34,158 nucleotides of DNA from Tepidanaerobacteraceae bacterium (lineage in GTDB: Bacteria > Bacillota > Thermosediminibacteria > Thermosediminibacterales > Tepidanaerobacteraceae): positions 1-34,158 of the forward strand of contig JARRBK010000019.1 of NCBI GenBank assembly GCA_029982615.1, written 5' to 3'. Position 1 is the stretch's first letter, and each line of letters begins with the position of its first letter. Both the position numbers and the translations under genes were made by a program. The notes beneath the pieces are model-generated. The model made no database searches. It was not told where the DNA came from and saw only the letters and a list, made by a program, of their open reading frames with translations. Shown piece by piece: positions 22,775-30,263 of the stretch.

Positions 22775-22808
22775 TTTCCATGTGGAACTTTTAATTTCCA
22801 TATGGAAA
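22775..22808. promoter_or_regulatory. Paired upstream activator palindromes of ald
   Basis: TTTCCATGTGGAAC (22775-22788) and TTTCCATATGGAAA (22795-22808) are two near-identical palindromes with centres exactly 20 bases apart, two helical turns. They lie about 110 and 130 bases upstream of the predicted ald start, the usual place for enhancer sites of a sigma-54 activator. Confidence 0.8.
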
Positions 22809-22883
22809 TTATTCTTTAAGCTTTAATTGTCATTTTTGCGCCATTGCGCGCTAAAAACCTGCTTTCTGCACGTTTTTAATCTC

Positions 22884-22899
22884 TGGCACACTTCTTGCA
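22884..22899 (+). promoter_or_regulatory. Sigma-54 (-24/-12) promoter of ald
   Basis: TGGCACACTTCTTGCA matches TGGCAC-N5-TTGCW exactly. Transcription should begin near 22911, giving a leader of about 65 bases before the ATG at 22976. Confidence 0.9.
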
Positions 22900-22975
22900 T
22901 ATATTTTTTCTACAATAAATATTGACTAAAGTTAAAGTAAAATGAACTCAACGACTTTCAGAGGAGGAAAAAACA

Positions 22976-24100
22976 ATGATTGTTGGTGTTCCCAGGGAAA
23001 TTAAGGCTCAGGAAAACCGTGTGGCCATGACCCCCGCTGGTGTTGATTCCATGGTGGCAGCTGGTCATAAAGTACTTATCGAAAAAGGCGCTGGCGAAGG
23101 CGCAGGTTTTCCCGACGAAAGTTACAGGGCAGTGGGTGCGGAAATAGTGGCCGATGCTGCTGATGTTTGGGGCCGCAGTGATATGATAATAAAAGTGAAG
23201 GAACCGATGCCCTCAGAATACAAATATTTCAGGCCAGGGCTTGTTCTTTTTACATATCTGCACCTTGCCCCTGAACCGGAACTCACAAAAGCTTTAATGG
23301 ACAAAAAAGTCGTGGCCATTGCCTATGAAACTGTGCAAAAAGCTGACAGAAGCCTGCCGCTGCTCACTCCCATGAGCGAAATCGCCGGCCGCATGGCGGT
23401 CCAGGTGGGTGCGTCATACCTTGAAAAAATAAATGGTGGAAAGGGAGTATTGCTAGATGGAGTAGCAGGCGTACCTCCCGCATCTGTGGTGGTGGTAGGT
23501 GCCGGCACTGTGGGCACCAGTGCGGTGAAGAGGGCTGTGGGCGTAGGTGCCAGAGTGACAGTAGTGGATGTAAATATCGATAGGCTGCGCTACCTGGAAG
23601 ATATTTTCAGAAACAGCATTGAGACCCTTTATTCAAACAGATTCAACCTCATGGAAGCTGTAAGCAGCGCCGATCTAGTCGTCGGCTCAGTCCTGATTCC
23701 CGGTGCAAAAGCCCCAAAACTCATTACAGAAGATATGGTAAAGAACATGAAACCGGGCAGCGTCATTGTGGACGTCGCTATTGATCAGGGAGGATGCGTT
23801 GAAACCATCGACCATCCCACCACCCATGCAGACCCGGTTTTCATAAAACACGGGGTAGTGCATTATGCGGTAGCCAACATTCCAGGTGCAGTCCCCAGGA
23901 CTTCAACTCTGGCTCTGACCAATGCTACATTGCCATACGCCCTAAATCTGGCAAACAAAGGATGGAAGCAGGCCATAGCAGATGAGCCCGCTCTGGCAAA
24001 GGGCGTAAATGTACTCGATGGAAAAGTGACATTTAAGGCTGTTGCCGAAGCCCATAATCTTCCTTATTTTTCGGTAGAAGATGTATTAAAGAACATGTAA
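22976..24100 (+). CDS. ald: Alanine dehydrogenase
   Basis: The 374-residue enzyme oxidatively deaminates L-alanine to pyruvate and ammonia with NAD (reversible). The N-terminal [23 protein letters not shown] is diagnostic. The pyruvate-binding region [14 protein letters not shown], the Rossmann loop GAGTVGT near residue 175 and the closing [28 protein letters not shown] are all present. Length is standard. AGAGGAGG precedes the ATG. With the symporter and ACT-domain activator upstream it forms an alanine uptake and catabolism module; in an anaerobe it may also run in reverse to excrete alanine. Confidence 0.97.
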   Translation: MIVGVPREIKAQENRVAMTPAGVDSMVAAGHKVLIEKGAGEGAGFPDESYRAVGAEIVADAADVWGRSDMIIKVKEPMPSEYKYFRPGLVLFTYLHLAPEPELTKALMDKKVVAIAYETVQKADRSLPLLTPMSEIAGRMAVQVGASYLEKINGGKGVLLDGVAGVPPASVVVVGAGTVGTSAVKRAVGVGARVTVVDVNIDRLRYLEDIFRNSIETLYSNRFNLMEAVSSADLVVGSVLIPGAKAPKLITEDMVKNMKPGSVIVDVAIDQGGCVETIDHPTTHADPVFIKHGVVHYAVANIPGAVPRTSTLALTNATLPYALNLANKGWKQAIADEPALAKGVNVLDGKVTFKAVAEAHNLPYFSVEDVLKNM

Positions 24101-24107
24101 AAAGAAT

Positions 24108-24135
24108 AAAATCCCCGGATTTTTCGGGGATTTTT
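24108..24135. terminator. Terminator between ald and the histidine kinase gene
   Basis: AAATCCCCG/CGGGGATTT arms with a short loop are followed by TTTTT on the plus strand and by TTTTA on the minus strand. It can serve both convergent genes. Confidence 0.8.
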
Positions 24136-25870
24136 AAGTTTCGTCTGGCTCAATGCCCTCCGGCAGAGAAAAGTAAAATCCAGTGCCGCCTTCTGGACAA
24201 TTCTTTGCCCATACGCGTCCGCCGTGAGCTTCTATGATGTTTTTTACAATAGCAAGTCCCAAACCAGTGCCTCCTGTTTTTCTCGCTCGGGACTTGTCTA
24301 CTTTGTAAAACCTCTCCCAGATAAAAGGCAGTTCTTCCTCGGGTATGCCCGGGCCTCTGTCCTTTACTGAAACCACAACGCCGTTTTCGCCTTTTTTAAC
24401 TTTTATCCTGATTTCCCCATTGTCTTCAGCATACCGCATGGCGTTGTCAATGAGATTTATCATAACCTGTTCTATCCTGTCTTCATCTGCTTTAATCAGC
24501 GGTATATCTTCATATTCCGTATATATATTAATTCCCTTTTTCTGCGAAAGAGGCGCCAGTTTTTTTACGACTCTTTCAATCAAATTTTTGAGGGATATTT
24601 TATCTTTTTTCAGATTCAGATGACCGCTTTCTATCTGGGATAAATCGAGAAGATCATTAACCAAGCGGCGCAATCTAAGGGTTTCTTCAAGGATTATATT
24701 CAAATATTTTTTCTTTTCCTCAGGGTCTTCCACCATTCCATCGAGAAGGGCTTCCGTATATCCCTGCAGATATGACAGCGGAGTCCGCAGCTCATGGGAA
24801 ACGTTCCCCACAAACTCCCTGCGCAGATGTTCCAGTTTTCTTTCTCTGGTCACATCCTGCAACACTGCCACAGCTCCCCAAAGATTCATGCCCTCATCCA
24901 TAAGGGGGGCCATTCTGACGCTGATGATCCGACCGCTCAGTTTCAATTCTTCATTAAGAGGCTTTTTTGTCTCTCGGATTTTGTCCAACAGCGGATAAAG
25001 CAGCCTGACCCCTTCCTTTTCGTCTTCATCCGTTCCGCACCTAAGCATTTCTATGGCCTGAGGGTTAGCCATTATCAGCCTGCCATTCGTATCAAAATTA
25101 ACCACTCCATCGGTCATGCTTAAAAGAACTTTTTTGAGCTGTTCCTTTTCTTGGGATAGGGCATTTATGTTCTTTTTCAATGCATCTGAAAGATAATTGA
25201 TGGTCTTGGCTAACGTCCCTATTTCATCTTCAGAGGGCACATCCACCTTGCCTTCAAAATTACCTTCAGCCATGCCTTCTGCCATTTTTTTCATCTCCAC
25301 CAGAGGCCTAGAGACAGTCTTGGAAAGCACAAAACTCAATGCTGTCGCCATTAAAACCGCGCCTGCCGCAGCCAGCAGTATGAAGCGGCGAATCTGCCAG
25401 ATGGAATTTTCAATGGAAGCCAAGGGTGAATAAAGGATGAGCGCTCCCATCACTCCCATCTCGGTTTTTATGGGCAGCGCTACCGTCAGCATTGCAGCCC
25501 CCAGCTGGGATATGAATCCTTTATGAATTACGATGTTGCCTTTCAATACTTCCGAAAACTCCCTGCTTTCCATCGGCATACCTTTAAACTTCAAAATGTT
25601 TGAGCTGGCCTGAATGAGGCCCTGGCGGTCTACTACCACTGCATGGGCGTTTATGAACTTACTTATATCCACGAGTTCCATGGGGTCGATCCCCTGCAAA
25701 ATCAACGTTATGAGCTGTTGACCTTCATTTATCATCTCGTTCTGTCTTATATTAAAATAAAAGTTCTCAAAAACGCTGGATAAAATCAGCCCTGAAAACA
25801 AAAGAGTGACGATGGTGAGGATAATCATATAGAGCCATAGCTTGAAAATAACGCTCTTTTTGAGGTTCAT
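24134..25870 (-). CDS. Membrane sensor histidine kinase (PhoR/ResE/WalK type)
   Basis: The 578-residue kinase has a first transmembrane helix near 7-31, an extracytoplasmic sensor of about 125 residues, and a second helix near 158-181. A HAMP linker, a PAS domain (about 245-345), the dimerisation box VSHELRTPLSYLQG with the phospho-His, and an ATPase domain (NLIDNAMRYAE, DRGPGIPEEELPFIWERFY, GGTGLGLAIVK) follow. It should phosphorylate the response regulator encoded just upstream; the two genes overlap by four bases (ATGA), which implies coupled translation. The signal is unknown. ResE/PhoR/WalK membership is by architecture only. Confidence 0.93.
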   Translation of the reverse strand: MNLKKSVIFKLWLYMIILTIVTLLFSGLILSSVFENFYFNIRQNEMINEGQQLITLILQGIDPMELVDISKFINAHAVVVDRQGLIQASSNILKFKGMPMESREFSEVLKGNIVIHKGFISQLGAAMLTVALPIKTEMGVMGALILYSPLASIENSIWQIRRFILLAAAGAVLMATALSFVLSKTVSRPLVEMKKMAEGMAEGNFEGKVDVPSEDEIGTLAKTINYLSDALKKNINALSQEKEQLKKVLLSMTDGVVNFDTNGRLIMANPQAIEMLRCGTDEDEKEGVRLLYPLLDKIRETKKPLNEELKLSGRIISVRMAPLMDEGMNLWGAVAVLQDVTRERKLEHLRREFVGNVSHELRTPLSYLQGYTEALLDGMVEDPEEKKKYLNIILEETLRLRRLVNDLLDLSQIESGHLNLKKDKISLKNLIERVVKKLAPLSQKKGINIYTEYEDIPLIKADEDRIEQVMINLIDNAMRYAEDNGEIRIKVKKGENGVVVSVKDRGPGIPEEELPFIWERFYKVDKSRARKTGGTGLGLAIVKNIIEAHGGRVWAKNCPEGGTGFYFSLPEGIEPDET

Positions 25871-26553
25871 TTAACCACCTCAAATTTATATCCGACTCCC
25901 CATACTGTATTTATATATGAAGCCGCCCTGCTACGGCCCAATTTCTCCCTCAGCTGCTTTATATGAGTATCCACGGTTCTGAGGCTTCCGAAAAAGTCAT
26001 AACCCCAGACCTCTTCCAGCAGTTTTTCTCGGGTAAACACTTTGTCTTTGTTCTTGGCCAAAAAATAAAGCAGGTCGAATTCTTTAGGGGTAAGATCCAC
26101 TTCTTTTCCATTTACTTTCACCATTCTGGCTTCCGGTTCTATTACAAGTTCTGGAAATTCTAGCGTCTCTTCCTGCTCCTCGCCTGGGCCCAGCCGTCGG
26201 AGAAGGGCTTTCACCCTGGCAGTGAGTTCCCTGGGGCTGAAAGGTTTGACCACATAATCGTCGGCACCCAGTTCGAAGCCCAGCACTTTGTCGAATTCCT
26301 CACCCCTGGCGGTCAATATAATAACAGGTATGTCGTATTTTTTACGGATTTCCCTGCACACGGTCCATCCGTCCACCACTGGCAGCATTAAATCGAGGAT
26401 AATGAGGTTATATCTCGTTTTATTTATCATATCCAGAGCCTGCTGTCCGTCATAAGCCTCCTCGACGGTGTAACCTTCCTTTTCAAGATAAAGTTTGACC
26501 AGTTCCACCATGCGCTTTTCATCGTCCACCATGAGTATCCTGATATCCGCCAT
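25867..26553 (-). CDS. OmpR/PhoB-family response regulator
   Basis: The 228-residue regulator has a receiver domain (ILMVDDEKRM; phospho-acceptor Asp in LIILDLMLPVVDG; the switch Thr in ILTARGEE; Lys in YVVKPFS). A winged-helix DNA-binding domain follows (VDLTPKEFDLLYFLAKN, TVDTHIKQLREKLG, TVWGVGYKFE). It is paired with the histidine kinase downstream. I take the ATG at 26553 (MADIRILMVDD), about ten bases after GAGGAGG; a GTG at 26559 is an alternative. A near-consensus promoter lies about 75 bases upstream. Confidence 0.94.
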   Translation of the reverse strand: MADIRILMVDDEKRMVELVKLYLEKEGYTVEEAYDGQQALDMINKTRYNLIILDLMLPVVDGWTVCREIRKKYDIPVIILTARGEEFDKVLGFELGADDYVVKPFSPRELTARVKALLRRLGPGEEQEETLEFPELVIEPEARMVKVNGKEVDLTPKEFDLLYFLAKNKDKVFTREKLLEEVWGYDFFGSLRTVDTHIKQLREKLGRSRAASYINTVWGVGYKFEVVK

Positions 26554-26595
26554 ATACACATGTCCTCCTCTCTTCCCGTCGCTATAAAAAAAGGC

Positions 26596-26609
26596 CAAGA
26601 AATTTCTTG
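26596..26609. promoter_or_regulatory. Palindrome in the leader of the two-component operon
   Basis: CAAGAAATTTCTTG is a perfect 14-base palindrome located roughly 10-25 bases after the predicted transcription start. It may be an operator; there is no other support. Confidence 0.3.
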
Positions 26610-26626
26610 ACCGCATTTCTGCTTCT

Positions 26627-26655
26627 ATTATAGTTTTTCGTACATATTAAGTCAA
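26627..26655 (-). promoter_or_regulatory. Vegetative promoter of the two-component operon
   Basis: On the minus strand TTGACT (26650-26655) and TATAAT (26627-26632) are separated by exactly 17 bases. Transcription should start near 26620. Confidence 0.85.
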
Positions 26656-26690
26656 TATTTTCTTGCAAATTGCCATTAATCTACTTTAAT

Positions 26691-27464
26691 CTACTTTGTG
26701 CTCCTCATTTCACCTGTAGATTTATCGATATAATAATCATCTTTTATTAAAAGTCTGGATACGGGAACTATCTCATACCCCCTCTTTTTCAATTCAACTA
26801 TGATGGATTCCAAAGCTTGAGCCGTATGTTTACCGTTGTTGTGGAACAGCACTATCGACCCAGGCTTTATCTGTTTCATAACTCTGTCATATATGGCGCT
26901 GACGCTTAAATCTTTCCAATCCAGGGAATCCACATCCCACTGAATTACATGGTATCCCATCTCGTTGGCTGTGGTTATTAAAGTATCGCTGTAATCCCCA
27001 AAGGGTGGCCTGAATAAACTGGCATCCTGGCCGGTAAGTTCCTTTATTTTATCGTGCGTTTCTTTCAGTTCGCTTATTATCTTTTCCCTAGAAATATGAC
27101 CCATCTTGGGATGTGTTGCCGAATGATTGCCAATTTCATGGCCTTCCTTTGCTATTAATCGCGTCATTTCCGGATATTTTTCCATCCAGAATTTCACCAG
27201 AAAGAAAGTCGTCTTTATATTGTGTTTTTTCAGTATATCCAGCAACTTAGGCGTAATGTCCGATCCCCAGGCGGCATCAAAAGAAATGGCTACTTTCTTT
27301 TCTCTGGTTTGAACTCTGTAGATGGGTACCAGGCGATCAAATTTTCCGAAAACGCTTACCGATTTGGGCAACCCTGCGTATACTAAGGAAAAAACAATTG
27401 AAAAAATAGTTGCAAGGCTCACAATCCATGTGACAGCGCGTTTGTAAAACAGCTTTTTATTCAC
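26691..27464 (-). CDS. Polysaccharide deacetylase, PdaB-like
   Basis: The 257-residue protein has an N-terminal signal anchor (about residues 8-30) and a NodB-type deacetylase domain outside the membrane. The first motif is SFDAAWG, where classical enzymes have TFDDGP. This variant matches what I recall of the sporulation deacetylase PdaB and its relatives. The metal pair is in HEIGNHSATHP, and RPPFGDYSDTL plus VLFHNNGKHT complete the fold. It probably acts on peptidoglycan, possibly in the spore. The GTG at 27464 follows GGGGGGAG. Two stop codons close the gene. Confidence 0.87.
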   Translation of the reverse strand: MNKKLFYKRAVTWIVSLATIFSIVFSLVYAGLPKSVSVFGKFDRLVPIYRVQTREKKVAISFDAAWGSDITPKLLDILKKHNIKTTFFLVKFWMEKYPEMTRLIAKEGHEIGNHSATHPKMGHISREKIISELKETHDKIKELTGQDASLFRPPFGDYSDTLITTANEMGYHVIQWDVDSLDWKDLSVSAIYDRVMKQIKPGSIVLFHNNGKHTAQALESIIVELKKRGYEIVPVSRLLIKDDYYIDKSTGEMRSTK

Positions 27465-27552
27465 TTTTTCTCCCCCCTCGCCCTTTATCTATTAATTTGT
27501 ATTCATCAAATAAATCTGTTATGATTAATCTTTTTATATTGAATATATCCCG

Positions 27553-27568
27553 TTTTATTCGAATAAAA
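27553..27568. promoter_or_regulatory. Perfect palindrome upstream of the small-membrane/GDT1 operon
   Basis: TTTTATTCGAATAAAA is a perfect 16-base palindrome about 25 bases before the start at 27593. It is a candidate operator for metal-dependent control of the transporter operon; the binding protein is unknown. Confidence 0.4.
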
Positions 27569-27592
27569 TTTAGTTAAAAAGGAGGGGTTTTT

Positions 27593-27892
27593 ATGATCTC
27601 TATTTCCCAAAAAAAAGGGGTATTATTTGGTGTAATTTGGAGTTTTATCGCCTGGGTTCCTTATTATACTGACTATTTGGGCACCATCCGGCATGTAATA
27701 GGAATACCGGCTGCCCTGGGATTGAACCTAGAGCTTTCGCTGGGCCGCGGGGATGCCTTTATTTACAGCATTCTGCTGGGAGCTGGCCTGGGCTTCATTT
27801 TTGGTAGCATTGTAGACTTCGTAAAAACCGGAGTAAAAATAGTCGGACTGTTTCCCCACAAAAAGAGAAGGCTGTTCAGAAGGGGGCTGTGA
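27593..27892 (+). CDS. Small membrane protein of unknown function
   Basis: I do not recognise a family. The 99-residue product has two or three hydrophobic stretches (FGVIWSFIAWVPYY, HVIGIPAALGLNL, AFIYSILLGAGLGFIFGSIV) and a basic tail (HKKRRLFRR) that should face the cytoplasm. The ATG has GGAGGGG upstream. Its stop overlaps the GTG start of the GDT1-type transporter gene by four bases, so the two are translated together and may form one transport unit. Confidence 0.75.
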   Translation: MISISQKKGVLFGVIWSFIAWVPYYTDYLGTIRHVIGIPAALGLNLELSLGRGDAFIYSILLGAGLGFIFGSIVDFVKTGVKIVGLFPHKKRRLFRRGL

Positions 27893-28170
27893 TTTTGCTC
27901 CTTTGGAAGACCTTCTTTGCTACCTTTTCACTGGTTTTTTTGGCAGAACTGGGGGATAAAACTCAGCTTTCCACAATGTTGATGGCCGCTCATAACGAAT
28001 CTGTCATAAGTGTTTTTCTTGGAGCTTCGCTGGCTTTGATTGCAAACACACTTATTGGTGTTTATCTGGGAACCATAATTTCAAAGGCGCTGCCATTGCA
28101 TTGCATCCATTTGGGCGCCGGCATAGTTTTTATCATCATTGGCGTACTTTTAATCACTCAGAAATTGTGA
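27889..28170 (+). CDS. GDT1/UPF0016-family cation (Mn/Ca) transporter, single-repeat form
   Basis: The 93-residue membrane protein carries the hallmark FLAELGDKTQLSTM motif (E-x-G-D-K-T) once. Family members such as TMEM165/GDT1 have two such repeats; bacteria often encode one-repeat proteins that pair up. The family exports or moves Mn2+ or Ca2+. The GTG start at 27889 overlaps the stop of the preceding membrane gene. If a second half is needed, this protein would have to homodimerise or pair with a partner, possibly the upstream product, although that one lacks the motif. Confidence 0.85.
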   Translation: MILLLWKTFFATFSLVFLAELGDKTQLSTMLMAAHNESVISVFLGASLALIANTLIGVYLGTIISKALPLHCIHLGAGIVFIIIGVLLITQKL

Positions 28171-28244
28171 AATGAACAAAAGTTGCAGTTTTATAACCCT
28201 TCCCTCGCATATTTTAAAAAATGATATCTTTTACATGCCTTATC

Positions 28245-28253
28245 TGGTATAAT
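28245..28253 (+). promoter_or_regulatory. Extended -10 promoter of the Na/Pi cotransporter gene
   Basis: TGGTATAAT is an extended -10 (TG-n-TATAAT). Transcription would begin near 28260. This supports the TTG start at 28291 over an earlier in-frame TTG at 28258, which would leave no leader. Confidence 0.65.
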
Positions 28254-28290
28254 ATAATTGAGGGAAAAAGTATTTATGGGGAGGGATATT

Positions 28291-29928
28291 TTGTCTCTAG
28301 ACTCAGCATTTACACTTTTTGGAGGCCTTGGCCTGTTTATCTATGGAATGAAGCTCATGGGCGATGGATTGGAAAAAGCTGCCGGTGACAGGCTGAAATA
28401 TCTCCTGGAACTCCTCACCAGAAACAGGTTAATGGGAGTGCTGGTGGGAGTGCTGGTTACTAGCATAATCCAAAGCAGCAGCGCCACCACGGTGATGGTG
28501 GTGGGCTTCGTAAATGCCGGCTTAATGGATCTTATGCAGGCTATAGGTGTCATCATGGGCGCCAATATTGGTACAACCATGACGGCCCAACTTATTGCAT
28601 TTAAGTTTACAAAAATTGCCTTGCCTGCCATTGGCATCGGCGTAGCAGTCCATCTTTTCGCGAAGCATAAGACCCAAAAATCTCTGGGACAGGTTATCCT
28701 GGGCTTCGGCCTCCTATTTTTCGGCATGCAGACCATGGAAGTGGCGTTAAAACCCCTGGCAAAAATGCCGGAATTCATCAGTTTCATGTCCAATTTTGGT
28801 AAAACTCCTTTGTTGGGTGTAGCGGTAGGTTTTCTGACAACAGGATTGATTCAGAGCAGCAGCGCCACCATCGGTATTCTGCAGGCGTTGGCAGACCAGG
28901 GCGTAGTAAACATTTCCATAGCACTGCCAATATTGTTTGGTGACAATATCGGCACCTGCGTCACTGCACTCCTTTCCAGCATAGGCACCAACATCACGGC
29001 AAGGAGGGCAGCTCTGCTTCATTTGATATTCAACACAGTGGGGACCATTATTTTTTTGCTTATTTTACCGCTGATTCAAATTGTAGTGATTCATACGTCT
29101 TCAGATCCGGTTCGGCAGATTGCGAATGCACACACCATCTTTAATTTAACAAACACTATAATTCAGCTGCCTTTCGCTATTCTGCTGGTAAAGCTGGTTA
29201 CTTATTTAATCCCTGGAAAATCAGATATTGTAGAAAAGGGCTCCAAATACATAGACGACAGGCTGCTGGAAACACCGCCCATAGCTATTGCTCAGGCAAA
29301 AAAAGAAATCTGTCGAATGGGTGACCTGGCTTTAGAAACCCTTGAAGACACTATAAACATATTTCTTTACTATAATGAGCAGAAAGGCAGTGTGGCCAGA
29401 GAAAAAGAATCTGCGATAGATGAACTGGCGCGGCTTACCACTAGATATCTTGCCCTGCTCTCCAGAATGCCGCTTTCTACTGATGAATCTAAGCAAGTAA
29501 CGTATATGATCAATGCCATAAATGATATGGAAAGAGTAGGAGACCATGCCATGAATATCCTGGAACTTGCCGAATACAAGGAAGAACACAGGCTTTTCTT
29601 CAGCAATGAAGCTTTCAAAGAACTGGTGCAAATGTCTTCCAAAGTAAGCGAAACCTTCCGTATGGCCATCGATGCCTTTTTAAACGGCGATAAAAATACT
29701 GCAAGAAAAGTTATTATTAAAGAAGAGGAAATTGACAGCATGGAAAGCAAGCTCAGAACTCATCATATAAAAAGATTGAATGAGGGAACATGCAATCCAT
29801 CTTCAGGCGTAATTTTTCTCGATATCGTCAACAATCTAGAACGCGTGGGAGATCATGCCTTTAATCTTGCCAGTTATATTTTGAACATTGATAAAAATTT
29901 CAAAGACTTTTACACGATAGGTAAGTAG
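28291..29928 (+). CDS. Na/Pi cotransporter family protein with PhoU-like domain
   Basis: The 545-residue protein has an N-terminal membrane half (about 1-320) with two inverted QSSSATT/QSSSATI repeats (SIIQSSSATTVMVVGF and GLIQSSSATIGILQAL), typical of the NptA/SLC34-like family. The C-terminal cytoplasmic half (about 340-545) is helical with two PhoU-like modules, each containing an ERVGDHA(M/F)N box. It should couple phosphate and sodium movement. The TTG at 28291 follows GGGGAGGGA by about five bases. The gene stands alone, with its own promoter. Confidence 0.93.
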   Translation: MSLDSAFTLFGGLGLFIYGMKLMGDGLEKAAGDRLKYLLELLTRNRLMGVLVGVLVTSIIQSSSATTVMVVGFVNAGLMDLMQAIGVIMGANIGTTMTAQLIAFKFTKIALPAIGIGVAVHLFAKHKTQKSLGQVILGFGLLFFGMQTMEVALKPLAKMPEFISFMSNFGKTPLLGVAVGFLTTGLIQSSSATIGILQALADQGVVNISIALPILFGDNIGTCVTALLSSIGTNITARRAALLHLIFNTVGTIIFLLILPLIQIVVIHTSSDPVRQIANAHTIFNLTNTIIQLPFAILLVKLVTYLIPGKSDIVEKGSKYIDDRLLETPPIAIAQAKKEICRMGDLALETLEDTINIFLYYNEQKGSVAREKESAIDELARLTTRYLALLSRMPLSTDESKQVTYMINAINDMERVGDHAMNILELAEYKEEHRLFFSNEAFKELVQMSSKVSETFRMAIDAFLNGDKNTARKVIIKEEEIDSMESKLRTHHIKRLNEGTCNPSSGVIFLDIVNNLERVGDHAFNLASYILNIDKNFKDFYTIGK

Positions 29929-30002
29929 ACCAATATATCCTAACATATTGTTTCTCCCTTCGGTATATTTTATAAAATAGAAAATGAAGGGGGGAATAAA
30001 AA

Positions 30003-30221
30003 ATGGCAGCTGGTCAGGCTAAAAAATCCCATGTGGTAAAAGGCATTCATCGCGCTATGGATAATTTTAAGTATGAAGTGGCAAGGGAACTGAATATACC
30101 CGTGTATCAGGGGTCTGAAGATTACTGGGGAAACATAGCTTCCAGAGATTGTGGAGCCGTAGGGGGCCATATGGTCCGTAAGATGATAGAAATGGCAGAA
30201 AAGCAGTTAGGTGGAAAATAA
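30003..30221 (+). CDS. Alpha/beta-type small acid-soluble spore protein
   Basis: The 72-residue protein is a SASP, which coats and protects DNA in dormant spores. The core MDNFKYEVARELNIP, the GNIASRDCGAVGGHMVRKMIEMAE region and the short length are characteristic. The usual GPR protease site should lie in the first helix around FKYEVARELN. A cysteine (RDCGAVGG) in the second conserved region is uncommon among the SASPs I know. AAGGGGGG precedes the ATG. I see no convincing sigma-G promoter. Its presence shows that the organism forms, or recently formed, endospores. Confidence 0.93.
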   Translation: MAAGQAKKSHVVKGIHRAMDNFKYEVARELNIPVYQGSEDYWGNIASRDCGAVGGHMVRKMIEMAEKQLGGK

Positions 30222-30225
30222 TTTT

Positions 30226-30263
30226 AAACGGGTAAACTTAAGGTTTACCCGTTAATTTTTTAA
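30226..30263. terminator. Shared bidirectional terminator
   Basis: The arms AACGGGTAAAC and GTTTACCCGTT form a hairpin followed by AATTTTTT on the plus strand. On the other strand it includes the last codons and stop of the UPF0182 gene and is followed by a T-rich run. It can serve both convergent genes. Confidence 0.8.

Noticed and set aside
26679-26698. Two tandem copies of TTAATCTACT at the end of the deacetylase gene
   Set aside because: A 10-base duplication in AT-rich sequence around the stop codon; too short to carry meaning.
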